Assembly (NCBI RefSeq): GCF_040939455.1
Contig: NC_134107.1
Location: 13,331,537-13,395,536 of the forward strand
DNA from: Microcebus murinus
Taxonomy: Eukaryota; Chordata; Mammalia; Primates; Cheirogaleidae
DNA length: 64,000 nucleotides
Direction of reading: 5' to 3'
Shown: positions 1 through 10,989 of the stretch, piece by piece
Layout: each line of letters starts with the position of its first letter
Numbering within the stretch: position 1 is the stretch's first letter
The notes under the pieces: generated by a model
The model's database searches: none
What the model was told of the DNA's origin: nothing
What the model saw: only the letters and a program-made list of their open reading frames with translations
Made by a program: the position numbers and the translations under genes

Positions 1-130
1 TCTACAAGAGTTCTTGACACCTAAGTTTCCTCATCTATAAAATGGGGTTGTCATTGTACCTACATATTAGGGTTTTGGAGGCGTAATCAATTCACACAGT
101 GTACTTAAAACGGTGCTCCACAAATGTTAC
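1..130 (+). repeat. MIR-type SINE remnant
   Basis: The stretch has the MIR-like run 'tttcctcatctataaaatgggg' split across the start of the window, followed by a decayed tail. It is an old tRNA-derived repeat lying in the SLC3A2 intron 1 side of the divergent promoter. No gene is seen in it. Confidence 0.55.
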
Positions 131-291
131 CCCTACCACAACAGGCCAAGCTCCTATGGAAATCGTACCAAAAGGCAGGAAAGGAAAAATCTGACCCCGT
201 CTTAAGAATTAAGTGGAGCACTTAGTCCTGACTTTCCCAAAATGGCTCCACGCAAAGGACCTCCACCCAAACTCAGCCAGGGGCCCAGTAC

Positions 292-403
292 CTGAGTCGC
301 CTCCCGCGCTGAGACCCTGGACATCAGGCTCCGTATGCGCGCTGGGCGGCTGGTGCGGAACCGAGACGACACTGGTCGAGGGTTCAAGAGGCACGGGATC
401 CAT
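292..403 (-). CDS. SLC3A2: SLC3A2 (4F2hc/CD98 heavy chain), first coding exon of the long isoform, partial gene
   Basis: Reading the minus strand, ATG at 403-401 opens a 37-codon exon (starting MDPVPLEPSTSVVSV, with VQGLSAGGDS near the end). It closes at a donor, GACTCAG|GTACTG, after one base of the next codon. This resembles the alternative N-terminus of the long SLC3A2 isoform, the single-pass glycoprotein that pairs with LAT1 and other light chains and with integrins. The rest of the gene lies beyond the left edge. Position supports the call: in primates SLC3A2 is head-to-head with SNHG1, which begins about 380 bp away on the other strand. A longer in-frame start exists at 445, but the MDP start matches the family better. 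The main uncertainty is whether this exon is used in this species. Confidence 0.72.
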
Positions 404-787
404 GGAGGCGGATGCTGTACACTGGCTTAGTGTGTGTATGGGCAAAGGGAGCTCAGGCTAGGGGATTAAGGGTAGGCGGCCGTGCAGGATGGGCGCGAAG
501 GCGGGGCCTCAGGGCTGGCGTTCCTCTAGCAACCGGCAGAGAGACGATGCTCTGCCGCAGTGCGGTTGCGGCATCTGCGCGTTTCCCGAGGGCGCATGCG
601 CGCCTTTTTCGCGCCGCAAGTTCAAGGGGCGGGTCCTCTCTGCCCCCATAGCCTGAAACTCTCTACCCACAACTCCCCGGGTTCACATGACGTCTCCATA
701 TGCGCGTGCGCCCAATAGAGTCCCGCCCTCAAATCCCAGGGGCCTCTGCGGAGAGCTATTTAAGTGTCTCCCGTCGGCTGGTCGTTC
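404..787. promoter_or_regulatory. Divergent CpG-island promoter between SLC3A2 and SNHG1
   Basis: The segment is CpG-rich and contains an NRF1 palindrome GCGCATGCGC at 592-601, an E2F-like TTTCGCGCC at 607-615, a GGGGCGGG Sp1 box near 626-634, a CRE-like TGACGTCT at 688-695, a second NRF1-like run (GCGCGTGCGCC) near 701-712, a CCAAT box at 712-716, and a TATA-like TATTTAAG at 757-764. The last three are spaced appropriately for the SNHG1 start. Factor use is inferred from motif matches only. Confidence 0.7.
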
Positions 788-1033
788 TCGTTTTTTGTGT
801 TACTGTTGGTGAGTGCTATTGTCTGTGTTGTAGCTGTTGCATTTTGTGGGTTCTCCTCCCCCACCCACCCATTTAAATGATCGTGCGAGCGTGGCGTGCC
901 TTAGACCTGGGTTTTACCTGGTTGGTGGCCAGGGCGGGGGACGGATAAGGTGTAGTCCGTGGCCTCGAGGCATCGAAGCAGCTGTGGGGCTTTGTGAAGG
1001 ACAAAATGGCGATGGCGGGCAGTGCTCGTGGCC

Positions 1034-1101
1034 CTCCCTATGATGAGGACCTTGTCACAGACCTGTACTGAGTTCCGTGAGGATAAGTAACTCTGAGGAG
1101 A
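1034..1101 (+). ncRNA. SNORD25: SNORD25 (U25) box C/D snoRNA
   Basis: Box C is ATGATGA (within 1040-1046) and box D is CTGA at 1093-1096; the body matches the U25 sequence I know. It lies in SNHG1 intron 1. U25 guides 2'-O-methylation of 18S rRNA Gm1490 (family knowledge). The D box is about 100 nt from the next acceptor at 1201, somewhat longer than usual for intron-encoded C/D snoRNAs. Confidence 0.93.
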
Positions 1102-1302
1102 CGGGCCCTGCACAGCTTTCGACTCGGCCATTGCTCCAGAAAACAGCGTTTTGCACATATCGGGTATTAACCTTATGGTGTCTTGGGCTCTTGTCTACAG
1201 GGTTCCGGCGCACGTTTGAATAGAAGAGAGCTCACTCGTGGAAGTAAGTGCTTGTGGCGGTTTTGTACCTCTCGTTGAGTATGTGGCAGTCCTATGGGAT
1301 GT

Positions 1303-1380
1303 GCTACGGTGATGATTTTAAGAATTGAACTCTCTCTTTCTGATGAATTAATGGAGAAAGCACAAAAAATTCTGAGTAGC
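1303..1380 (+). ncRNA. SNORD26: SNORD26 (U26) box C/D snoRNA
   Basis: A perfect terminal stem GCTAC (1303-1307) / GTAGC (1376-1380) flanks box C GTGATGA (1309-1315) and box D CTGA (1372-1375). It sits 73 nt upstream of the next SNHG1 acceptor (exon at 1454), the standard spacing. U26 guides 28S Am389 methylation (family knowledge). Confidence 0.93.
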
Positions 1381-1580
1381 ATCGCATGCGGCAAATATTT
1401 GAGGTCTTCTGGTTTTCAGTTCTGAAGTGTTAGTAAAGCCTGGTGTTTTTCAGATGTTTAGCTCAAAGGAGCTTACTGGTGGGATTATGAGACAAGATCC
1501 ATCTTTCTGCAAAGCCAGCATTGAAATGATGCTCCAGGTAGGTGTTTATGCTATTATTGGGAAGGGGACACTAGATGACC

Positions 1581-1652
1581 ACTCCATGATGAACTCAAAA
1601 TGACAAGCATATGACTGAACTTAGAAGTGATGTCATCTTACTACTGAGAAGT
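1581..1652 (+). ncRNA. SNORD27: SNORD27 (U27) box C/D snoRNA
   Basis: Box C ATGATGA at 1586-1592 and box D CTGA at 1644-1647, closed by ACTCC / an AAGTGGG-side stem. The internal part matches U27. Known guide for 18S Am27. It ends 75 nt before the exon at 1728. Confidence 0.93.
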
Positions 1653-1987
1653 GGGCCAGGGGTATTTTCAGGGGTCTTTGAATGGCCACTGTTAGGTACA
1701 TACATTGCCTCCCTTTTCTGTCTCCAGCATCTCATAACCCTTCCTGAGGAACTCAACTGCCTGCCAGGGTGAATACAGGTAATTGGCCAAATGGGAATTC
1801 AGGGTATGTCGTCTTGTAAATGGTCTCGACGATCAGGAGGGCAAAATGGTCGGCAGAGTGATGTTGCATTTTTGCTCCTTTCATCTTATCCCTCCTGAGG
1901 TGATTTTTCTGGGGAGGGAGAGCACAACTCAGCAGTAAAGTTGGGTCTTTGTGAACGTGTGCCCTTCCTTTGTCCACATATCACATC

Positions 1988-2067
1988 ACTGTCAGATGAT
2001 TTGAATTGATAAGCTGATGCTCTGTGAGGTACAACAGTTAATAGCATGTTAGAGTTCTGATGGCAGT
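1988..2067 (+). ncRNA. SNORD28: SNORD28 (U28) box C/D snoRNA
   Basis: Terminal stem ACTGTC (1988-1993) pairs with GGCAGT (2062-2067) including a G-U pair. The C box is in AGATGATTT at 1994-2002 and box D CTGA is at 2057-2060. The internal 'gataagctgatgctctg' is diagnostic of U28 (18S Cm1391 guide). It ends 67 nt before the exon at 2135. Confidence 0.92.
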
Positions 2068-2408
2068 GGTGTTGATGAAGAAATCTTGTTTTACCCTGAT
2101 ACTTTAAAATAACCATTTGCTCCCTTTTTTCCAGATCATCCCAATGATAGTATGTCCATCTATCTTAGGGTAAGTTGATTCTCTAGATATTATAATGGAT
2201 TATGTATTTGAGCTCATTATCCCAAAATTGGCTTTACCTTTTTGGTATTTGTCACTGAAGCCTGTTTGAGCCATAAAGCTATCTGGTTCTTAATTGCCTG
2301 TAGTGATGTTTCTTGACCTCTACTTATTTCTCCTAGATGCAAGCCGATCTGCCCAGGGTCAAGCTTCTAGGAAGAGTTGAACGTGGTAAGTATTTCTCAA
2401 TTGTAGCT

Positions 2409-2497
2409 TGCCCAGGGTCCAGTGCCAGTAATGGTGAACCCACTGGGGTAACTAGGAGAGAAGATGAGAACTTGTTCCCTAAGGAACTGTCTGAGGT
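2409..2497 (+). pseudogene. Second U22-like segment lacking a C box, in SNHG1 intron 6
   Basis: From about 2409 to a CTGAGG box D at 2491-2496 the sequence parallels the 3' two-thirds of SNORD22 at about 3610-3697. Shared blocks include GGTGAACCCACTG, GGAGAGAAGA, TTGTTCC and AAGGAACTGTCTGAGG. Upstream, where box C should be, lies the exon 6 donor (exon end 2385) and no RUGAUGA, so it is unlikely to form a stable snoRNP. Intron 6 already carries SNORD29. It looks like a partial tandem duplicate or a retained relic of U22. Confidence 0.7.
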
Positions 2498-2702
2498 ATA
2501 GCAAATGCTTAAAGATAGCTCTTAGTTTTTCTTGGCATGTCCATTGACAAGTATAGCTAGAATAGCTACGGCTGTTTTGGATGCTTTGCTAATTAAATGA
2601 TTTTGTTTAATTAAGGGGCAGCCTGTTCCTGTGTCTATTGAAAAGCCTTTGAAGTTGAGAGGTTAGTTTTTTGTTTCTTAAGATTTATGCTACGAGTAGG
2701 TA

Positions 2703-2768
2703 GTTTCTGTGATGAATCAAACTAGCTCACTATGATTGACAATGAAAACACGTGAACACCTGAGAAAC
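2703..2768 (+). ncRNA. SNORD29: SNORD29 (U29) box C/D snoRNA
   Basis: Terminal stem GTTTC (2703-2707) / GAAAC (2764-2768), box C GTGATGA at 2709-2715, box D CTGA at 2760-2763. Spacing to the exon at 2839 is 70 nt. Known guide for 28S Am4493. Confidence 0.94.
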
Positions 2769-2939
2769 TGGAGAAAAAGGGGAGTGAAGAGATAGCATTT
2801 TTAGGGAACCTTTTACCCATGGCTTTCTTTTCCCCTAGGTACTATGACCAGTAACCTGCTTGTTGGTTCTAAGGTGAGTGATTTCAATATATGCTCCATG
2901 TGTGCAGTGTATTGAGTAGGGAAAAATGCCTTTTTAGGT

Positions 2940-3012
2940 CTATATATGATGACTTACATGGAATCTCGTTCGGCTGATGACTTGGCTGTTGAGAATTGGA
3001 AATCTGATTTTA
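2940..3012 (+). ncRNA. SNORD30: SNORD30 (U30) box C/D snoRNA
   Basis: Box C ATGATGA at 2946-2952, box D CTGA at 3004-3007, with the U30-specific 'ggaatctcgttcggctgat' between them. It lies about 77 nt from the exon at 3090. Known guide for 28S Am3804. Confidence 0.93.
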
Positions 3013-3242
3013 TATGAATGATGGCTTAAGTGGGAACAACTTAGCGCAGGATATAAACATTAGTAATAACTTGGTCTTGTTTGTTTCAGGTCCAGCGCCT
3101 TGTCTGAAGCACTTGAAATGATTTGAGGTAAATGCCCTTGCAACACTTACCAATAAAATTAGCTGTCAGTTTATGTGTGTTGTGGCAGTTGGTCTGGGTG
3201 GCTATGTAAAGCCATTCGTGAACTACTTGTCATGAATTTCTG

Positions 3243-3312
3243 CTCACCAGTGATGAGTTGAATACCGCCCCAGTCTGATCACTGTGACTGAAAGGTATTT
3301 TCTGAACTGAGC
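3243..3312 (+). ncRNA. SNORD31: SNORD31 (U31) box C/D snoRNA
   Basis: Box C GTGATGA at 3250-3256 and box D CTGA at 3302-3305; 'gaataccgccccagtctgat' is typical of U31 (28S Gm4166 guide). In the exon model used here the next acceptor is about 178 nt away, longer than the usual spacing. Confidence 0.93.
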
Positions 3313-3573
3313 TTGCCTTGCAGTGACAAGTTCTAAAACAAAGTTAATTGAGTAGGCTTTACAGCTAATTAGAAAGTTTTTCACACTAGTGGTTTCTATA
3401 AAATGTGTCTTGAAAATTACATAACCTATACAGATCTGTCTTCCAAGCAACAGAGTGGTTGAGAAACTCAATTCTTGATTTATTTTGCAGGGAAACTAAG
3501 TCATGTTTCTGCAGAGCTCTACACTGAAATTAGAGGTAAATAAACTTAAATGTAAGATGGGCTAAGCTAAAAT

Positions 3574-3699
3574 TTCCCGATGAAGAAACATTCACACGTC
3601 TTACTTCCTGTCCCAGTCCCAGAGCCTGTAAAGGTGAACCCACTGAGACTGGCTGGGAGAGAAGAGGAAAGTTTGTTCCAGAAGGAACTGTCTGAGGGC
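3574..3699 (+). ncRNA. SNORD22: SNORD22 (U22), long box C/D snoRNA needed for 18S processing
   Basis: The about 126-nt RNA opens with a divergent C box (CGATGAAG, 3578-3585) in a CCC...GGG closing stem and ends with box D CTGA at 3692-3695. The length and the 'ccagagcctgtaaaggtg' core match U22. Unlike its neighbours, U22 acts in 18S rRNA maturation and does not guide a known methylation. It lies 71 nt before the SNHG1 exon at 3771. Confidence 0.92.
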
Positions 3700-4637
3700 T
3701 CATAAGGATTTCTGTACAAGGACAGGGGAAGAATCATCACTTGTTGAAACATTTGTTTATTTTTTTCCAGGTCTGAGAAAAGGACAAAACACACACCTGA
3801 ATGGTAGGTATCTGCTCAAATATTTATTGGTGCTTAGTCCTTAATAGATTATAAGTTAGAGTACCCTCCTGTAAACTTAGAAGTTATAGAGTGGTGCGTG
3901 CATACATTTATGCTTTCTCATTCAGTAAGAAGTGAGAACTTAAATTCTGAGCTCCCCAAATTACTGAAGAGGACCCCCCCTCTTGATCAAGGGGACATTC
4001 TTGGCCATGACAAGACAAGAGGTTAGACATGCTTTATTGTACCCCCTTCCCTTTTGTAGTTTAGATATAAATGACAAATTAATGTTAAAATAGAAATCAG
4101 AATGGCTTCTTTGTGGCAATAAGATGATAAATTGTAAACAATGCCCGAGTCCATACCAGGAAGGGTTAAGTCACCCATCCCTACACTTAATATTCCAACT
4201 GTCATATGAGATTTTTCGTTTTTCTCCACCAGCTAAACAAGCACTGCCCTTGGGATAAGCAATAGGAGCTCATCCAACACCAGACTTCCTATACCACAAG
4301 CCATAACTACAGCTTTAATTGGACAAGAGACTGATTTCAGTAATATTCCTCCTGAGTGGCCACCAACAATGAGCTGCTGCATCCTTGAGTGCATTTGTGC
4401 CCCTGCTTCACTGTTTGAGGCATAGGGCCCCAATGTGATAATTTCGACATAAGTTTCCACCCCAGAGTGAATATGGGTCTTATGTAGATAACATGCAAAG
4501 ATAAAGTTCTCCTCCATTACATTTGTAGAACTCATGATTTTCCACTAAATAAATTGGAGACCATCAGAAAGGGAATTTGTAAGTCCTTTGTTGTACAACC
4601 TAGCTGTCTGAGTATACTGTCATGTCTTAGTTTTCAC

Positions 4638-4643
4638 AATAAA
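4638..4643 (+). terminator. SNHG1 poly(A) signal AATAAA
   Basis: AATAAA lies about 20 nt before a T/GT-rich stretch (gtgattcatgtctttgggtg), the expected layout for cleavage near 4662. Confidence 0.8.
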
Positions 4644-4662
4644 GTTACTTTTTTAAACATGT

Positions 4663-5035
4663 ACTGTGATTCATGTCTTTGGGTGGGTCTAGCTGGGCAC
4701 AAGGAAATAAGCCCTGAGAATGTGCTTAGTGTAGCAGTTTGCCTAATGCTGGATTTCTAAGACTAAGGAAGCAGTATTCAACTAGATTAATTGTATTTTT
4801 AAGGGGATTTTTCCTCATGTACCCCTACTGTAGGAATCCCACATGAAGCCCTAGTAGGGTTTCAGCAGCATTTTAGCTATACCTTAAATGACTTCAGCCC
4901 ACTTGAATTAAGACACTAGGGGCCAGGCAAGAAGACATGGCGATTAAAGGAAAGGTTTATTGGCTGTGTTGGGCTTACTGTGTCACCCACTTCCTACATA
5001 GGAATCCTTAGCACGGTGTCTAGCTGCCCCTTGTG
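4663..5035. other. Intergenic, nothing recognised
   Basis: Unique AT-rich sequence directly downstream of SNHG1. I see no ORF, RNA fold or repeat that I can name. It ends with one copy of the SINE target duplication GCTGCCCCTTGTG (about 5023-5035). Confidence 0.5.
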
Positions 5036-5040
5036 GTTTT

Positions 5041-5372
<332 letters not shown>

Positions 5373-5675
5373 TGCCCCTTGTGTTTTGAGACAGTCTTGC
5401 CTAGGCTAATGTGCAGTGGTGTTTAACTATAGCAGTAAGCACTCCTGGCCATAAACAATCCCACTTTGGCTTCAGCATGCTGAGATACAGGCATGAATCA
5501 CTGCTGACCAAATCTGCCTTTCCATTGACTTTGGGGAAGAGAGTACAGGAGGAAATAGCTAGCCTGTGGGGTATAGAGTTGTGTGCCTTAAGTCAGTGGA
5601 TCATAAGGTGAATTTCAGCATGGCTTAAGGACTGTCCAGAAAGTATCCAGCCAGGTAATATGAAAACTACATATA

Positions 5676-5998
5676 GTCTGGGTGTGGTAGCTCATGCCTA
5701 TAATCCTAGCATTCTGGGAGGCTGAGGCTGGAGGATTGCTCAAGGTCGAGTTCAAAACCAGCTAGAGCAACAGCGAGACCCCATCTGTACTATAAATAGA
5801 AACAAATTGTTCAACTAAAAATATGTAGGAAAAATAGCCAGGCATGGCGGCGCATGCCTGTAGTCCCAGCTACTCAGGAGGCTGAGGCAGGAGGATTGCT
5901 TGAGCATAGGAATTTGAGGTTGCTGTGAGCTAGGCTGATGCCACTGTATTCTAGCCCGGGCAACAAAGTGGCCCAGGCAACAAAGTGAAACTCAAATT
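5676..5998 (+). mobile_element. Alu-type SINE, dimer, diverged
   Basis: Head 'gtctgggtgtggtagctcatgcc', linker with 'ataaatagaaacaaat', right monomer to 'caaagtgaaactc', then a T-rich instead of A-rich tail. Confidence 0.85.
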
Positions 5999-6061
5999 TT
6001 TTTTTTATTATTATTTTTTTAATGCATCCTGGTATGCTAAAAAATATATATATATATTTTT

Positions 6062-6120
6062 TAAGTGATTCAGATTGCATTCTGGAAGTAGAAGCAACAG
6101 GACTGACTGATGGAGGCGGA
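6062..6120 (+). repeat. Old mammalian interspersed repeat fragment (L2-type)
   Basis: The run around 'gcattctggaagtagaagca' recurs at 8735-8795 with small differences. Both look like pieces of the same ancient dispersed repeat, here split by SINE insertions, and 6485-6560 ('gaatttgagatgcctcccag') may continue it. Confidence 0.45.
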
Positions 6121-6136
6121 CCATAAAGAATATTCC

Positions 6137-6472
<336 letters not shown>

Positions 6473-6564
6473 ATTCCAGTAGGAAAGGAGAGAATCATTC
6501 TGGATTTACTGAATTTGAGATGCCTCCCAGACATCCAAGAAGAGTCAAGCAGGCATAGGGTTTA

Positions 6565-6923
6565 AGATGTGGGCTCCAGAGCCAGGTTGCCTTGGTGTGT
6601 ATCGGAGGTTCGAGATCCCCCCAATACATACGGATCCCCAGGCAGTGTGCGCTGCACAAGATGGGAAAGAGAGACATGGATACAGGGTAAAAGGTATAAG
6701 GATGTGGGGAAATTGGGGGACCACCAGCACTCCCATGGGCCAGGTGGTACCGACTGAAGTCCAGCACCCGCTTTTATTCTCTACTTTGTGATACAGATCA
6801 TTAGGGTTTCACGTGAAAAAAATCATGAGTCACAAGGTATAGAATTGTCCAGGCTCCCCAAGGAGTCACAAGTTTTGTTAATTACTTTGTTTACCTACTA
6901 AAACAGGAACACATAACTCTTAC
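6565..6923. other. Intergenic, nothing recognised
   Basis: Low-repeat sequence with overlapping ORFs of 62-90 codons on both strands, none resembling a known protein and with no promoter or splice context. Confidence 0.4.
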
Positions 6924-6925
6924 TT

Positions 6926-7264
<339 letters not shown>

Positions 7265-7453
7265 AACTCTTACTTAGAACTGTTTCTAAGAAAAGGCAGA
7301 TAAGCCACATCTATTCTGTACACAAACTGAATGCTACGATAATCATCATGTAACCCAACAGCCGCAGTCTATTAGTTAAAGAACAAAGTCTCTAGGCCGT
7401 TGCATATACCAGTAATCCATATACCATCAGATTTGGAGTCTCCTTCTGCCACT

Positions 7454-7777
7454 TTTTTTTTTTTTTTGAGACAGAGTCTCACTGTGTTGCCAGGACTAGA
7501 GTGCCCTGGCGTCAACCTAGCTCACAGCAACCTCCAACTCCTGGGCTCGAGCAATCCTGCCTCAGGCTCCCCAGTAGCTGGGACTAGTCATGCGCCACCA
7601 TGCCTGGCTTATTTTTTTCTATGTATTTTTAGTTGGTCAATTAATTTGTGTCTATTTATAGTAGAGATGGGGTCTCGCTCTTGCTCAGGCTGGTTTTGAA
7701 CTCTTGACCTTGAGCAATCCTCCCTCCTCAGCCTCCGAGAGTGTTAGGATTATAGGCGTGGGCCACCACACCCGGCC
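7454..7777 (-). mobile_element. Lemur-type Alu SINE, inverse, with TSD
   Basis: T15 start, full dimer ending 'ccaccacacccggcc'. CTTCTGCCACTT repeats on both flanks. Confidence 0.92.
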
Positions 7778-7844
7778 TGCTTCTGCCACTTACTTGTTGC
7801 GTGACCGTAAGAAAGTCACTTACCATGCTGCAGTGCCTCAATTT

Positions 7845-7986
7845 CTTTCTTTCTTTTTTTCTTTTGACACAGGGTCTTACTCTGTCACCCAGGCTGGAGT
7901 GTATTGGCCTGAGTATAGCTCACTGCAAATTCCAACTCTGGGGCTCCAGTAATGCACCTGCCTCAGCCTTCGAAAGTGCTGGGATA
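7845..7986 (-). mobile_element. Older AluJ-like SINE, interrupted
   Basis: Inverse Alu lacking the lemur linker insertion; it stops at 'aaagtgctgggata', where a plus-strand SINE is inserted. Its residual head 'aaagtgctgagattatgggcc' reappears at about 8650-8672. Confidence 0.75.
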
Positions 7987-8318
7987 GGCCGGGTGCGATG
8001 GCTCACGCCTGTAATCCTAGCACTCTGGGAGGCCGAGGCAGGCGGATTGCTCAAGGTTAGGAGTTCAAAACCAGCCTAAGCAAGAGTGAGACCCCTGTCT
8101 CTACTATAAATAGAAACAAATTAATCGGCCAACTAATATATATAGAAAAAATGAGCCGGGCATGGTGACACATGCCTGTAGTCCCAGCTACTCGGAAGTC
8201 TGATGCAGTAGGATTGCTTGAGCCCAGGAGTTTGAGGTTGCTGTGAGCTAAGCTGATGCCATAGCACTCACTGTAGCCTGGGCAACAAAGCGAGACTCTG
8301 TCTCAAAAAAAAAAAAGA
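7987..8318 (+). mobile_element. Lemur-type Alu SINE inserted into an older Alu
   Basis: Full dimer from 'ggccgggtgcgatggctcac' to an A-rich tail, nested in the inverse AluJ that starts at 7845. Confidence 0.88.
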
Positions 8319-8564
<246 letters not shown>

Positions 8565-8672
8565 TGTGGAAGTAATATGAAGTCAGCAAAAAGAGATATA
8601 AAAAATTTTATAATAAATTATTTTATAAAAAAATTAAAAAATAAAAAACAAAGTGCTGAGATTATGGGCCCT

Positions 8673-9515
8673 GAGTTTATTTCTGTTGCAAATGAGGGAA
8701 GAAAATAGTACCAATTTATCTCTTTAATAAGGGAGCGATTCAGAATGCATTCTGGAGGTAGAAGCAACAGGATTGACTGATGGAGGAGGGAAGGGAGAAA
8801 AGAAGGGAATAAAAAGGGGGCAAGAGAGAATCTCTTAAGGTTGTTAATACATATAAAGCACCAGGAATGGTGCCTGGCACCATTGACCAGTCAGGCTGGA
8901 GACGTGGAAACAGTTGTCACCAGGGAATAGATGGGAGGGCAAGCCAGTACCCCAGATGAGATCATTTCAGCAGAAAGTATAGATAAGAGAAAACTCAAAT
9001 TCCTAGAGAACCAGGGAGCTAATACAAATTAGCCAGGGTAAGGTTGGTGGCCCACAGGAGAGCCAGTACTTCTTTCCCAGGGCCTCCCCAACTCCAAGCC
9101 AGAGTCACCACTAGCCACTCTTAAGTCCTTGAGCCAGGTCTCCAAGACATGGTCAGCCCTTCAATAGGCTGCCAACAGGGGCCTCTAGGATCTCCAGATC
9201 TTGTTCCTTCACTCTGACCACCCTTTCTGGATTGATGTGGCCTCTTCTAGATGTTTGGATACCTTCAGTCAGGTTCTCTTGTTTCTTTAGGGCTGTGGTT
9301 GTTAATTTGTAGATTCGTTGAATGAGCTTCAGCGGGGCTCTAAGAATCACCCGCCAGAAATTGTATGCAAAATTGTGTAAGGCAAATACACCAACCTACT
9401 CTATGTTGTGTTGGTTTTTAAAGTTTATAACATCTGCCTCTTAAGGGAAGAAAAAACATTCGAAAACTTACATCAATTTATAAACATGGAGGAAAGTACC
9501 ATTAAAAAAAAGAAA
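8673..9515. other. Intergenic unique sequence, no gene recognised
   Basis: Contains an L2-type fragment at about 8735-8795 and a 65-codon minus-strand ORF (9153-9350) beginning MILRAPLKLIQRIYK with no family resemblance that I recognise and no promoter context. Probably non-coding. Confidence 0.4.
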
Positions 9516-9517
9516 AC

Positions 9518-9738
9518 AGGCCGAGCCTGGTGGCTCACGCCTGTAATCCTAACACTCTGGGAGGCCGAGGTGGGCAGATTGTTCGAGGTCAGGAGTTCGA
9601 AACCAGTCTGAGCAAGAGCAAGACCCTGTCTCTACTATAAATAGAAAGAAATTAATTGGCCAACTAACATATATAGAAAAAATTAGCCGGGCAACAAAGC
9701 GAGACTCTGTCTCAAAAAAAAAAAAAAAATAAAAACAT
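9518..9738 (+). mobile_element. Alu-type SINE with an internal deletion of the right monomer
   Basis: The left monomer and linker are normal, but 'attagccgggc' jumps directly to 'aacaaagcgagactctgtct', removing about 115 nt of right monomer. Confidence 0.85.
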
Positions 9739-10167
9739 CATGAAGGCCATGAGTTTGCCTGATTTATCGTACAATGTTTGCTCAATAAGCATAAACAAAT
9801 GAATAAATGGCTTCCCAGGGAGTAAGCATATCAATATTTCTAAGTTCTTGTGGGGCCCTATCGGCCTCCTGGCCCCTGCAGGAAGAAGCAGGGGTAGGTA
9901 ACAGAGTGACAGTGGAGTAGTGACTCTCTACTCCCCTTTTGCTTCAGAGAGAAAGAGGGCTACAGCAGGCTGCTGAGACAAGCCTGGACAGCCTCCAGGA
10001 GCTCTGTGTGCTCCAGGACTGGGAGGCACCTCGGCACACCTCCTGCATGCTGCACTGTAGCCTGGGCTGAACCTGCTCAGCTAGAGGGCTGTGGCTGGTT
10101 ACCCCTGGTTCGATCTTGCAGAATTTGGGAAAGGTTGGGACCAAAAGAAACTGAAGTTTGTTTTTGC

Positions 10168-10665
10168 CCTGTATTAATTTCTTATGGATGTTGTAACAAA
10201 GTATTATAAACTCAGTGGCTGAAAACAAAACAAATTAATCATCTTATAGTTCTAGAGGTCAGAGATCCAAAATGGGTCTCAATAAGCTAAAATCAAGGGA
10301 CAGGGCTGCATTCCATCTGGAGGCATTCCAAAGGCAAATCCTTTTCCTTGTCTCTTCCAGCTTTGCCCGTGTTGTCTGCCTGGTAACTTCCTCCAGTCTT
10401 CAAAGCCAGCCACAGCTGCTCAAATCTTTCTCAGCTGCATCACTCTGACCAGGACTCTCCTGCCTCCCTCCATCCCTTATAAAGAAACTTGTGATTACAC
10501 TGAGCCCAGCCAGATAAGCCAGATAATCTCAGCATCTCAACATCCTTTGCAAATGACAATCATATCTGCAAAGTGCCTTTTGCCAGGTAAGGTGACATAC
10601 TCTGGGATTCTGGGAATTAGGACGTGGGCATCTTTGGCGGGAGCATAATTCTACCTGCTTCTATA
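10168..10665 (-). mobile_element. MaLR-like LTR (MLT1 type), inverse
   Basis: The left edge 'tgtattaatttcttatggatg' continuing to 'tgtaacaaag' and the right edge 'gggcatctttggcgggagca' are the two ends of an old mammalian MaLR LTR read in reverse. The middle is diverged. Family assignment is from memory of the consensus; boundaries are approximate. Confidence 0.55.
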
Positions 10666-10989
10666 CCTCCTTGATTTGGCCCTTCCCTGGAGGCATGAGT
10701 ATACTGTAGAAACTTCTTTTGTTTATTAACACCAAGGACATAAAATCACAGATTACAGAAACTTTGTTGGTTGAAATCTGATCAGTGAGAATGTGACGTC
10801 CCATTGTCCAACTCTTGCCTGAAGGATCTCAGCCAAGCGAATCGCTTTGTGTTGGGGGCTGATTCTGGCGTTATGCCTTATACTAATCATTCACTATAGC
10901 CTGTAATGTACGTGTGCTGCATGACGCAGCGGTAGTCAGCATTTTCTTCAGACACGGTTGCTGCCTCGTGACATGATAAGAGGCTTGAG

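Larger units (their letters stand above)
783..4662 (+). ncRNA. SNHG1: SNHG1, spliced snoRNA host gene (U22 host gene, UHG)
   Basis: Eleven short exons can be modelled from splice sites: ~783-808, 1201-1243, 1454-1537, 1728-1778, 2135-2169, 2337-2385, 2839-2873, 3090-3127, 3491-3535, 3771-3803 and 4233-~4662 (AATAAA at 4638-4643). Introns, not exons, carry the conserved content: SNORD25, 26, 27, 28, 29, 30, 31 and 22 in that order. The start lies about 25 nt after a TATA-like box in a pyrimidine-rich stretch (ttctcgtttttt), as expected for a 5'TOP host gene. No exon chain encodes a recognisable protein. Known biology: the spliced RNA is translated unproductively and decays quickly by NMD while the introns are processed to snoRNAs. 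Two intervals do not fit the usual snoRNA-acceptor distance of about 70 nt (SNORD25, 99 nt; SNORD31, about 178 nt), so the exon model may miss or misplace an acceptor. Confidence 0.93.

Noticed and set aside
7400..8079. Overlapping ORFs with LECSGAISAHCNLRL-like text
   Set aside because: They are translations of Alu SINEs, as are many similar frames across the window.
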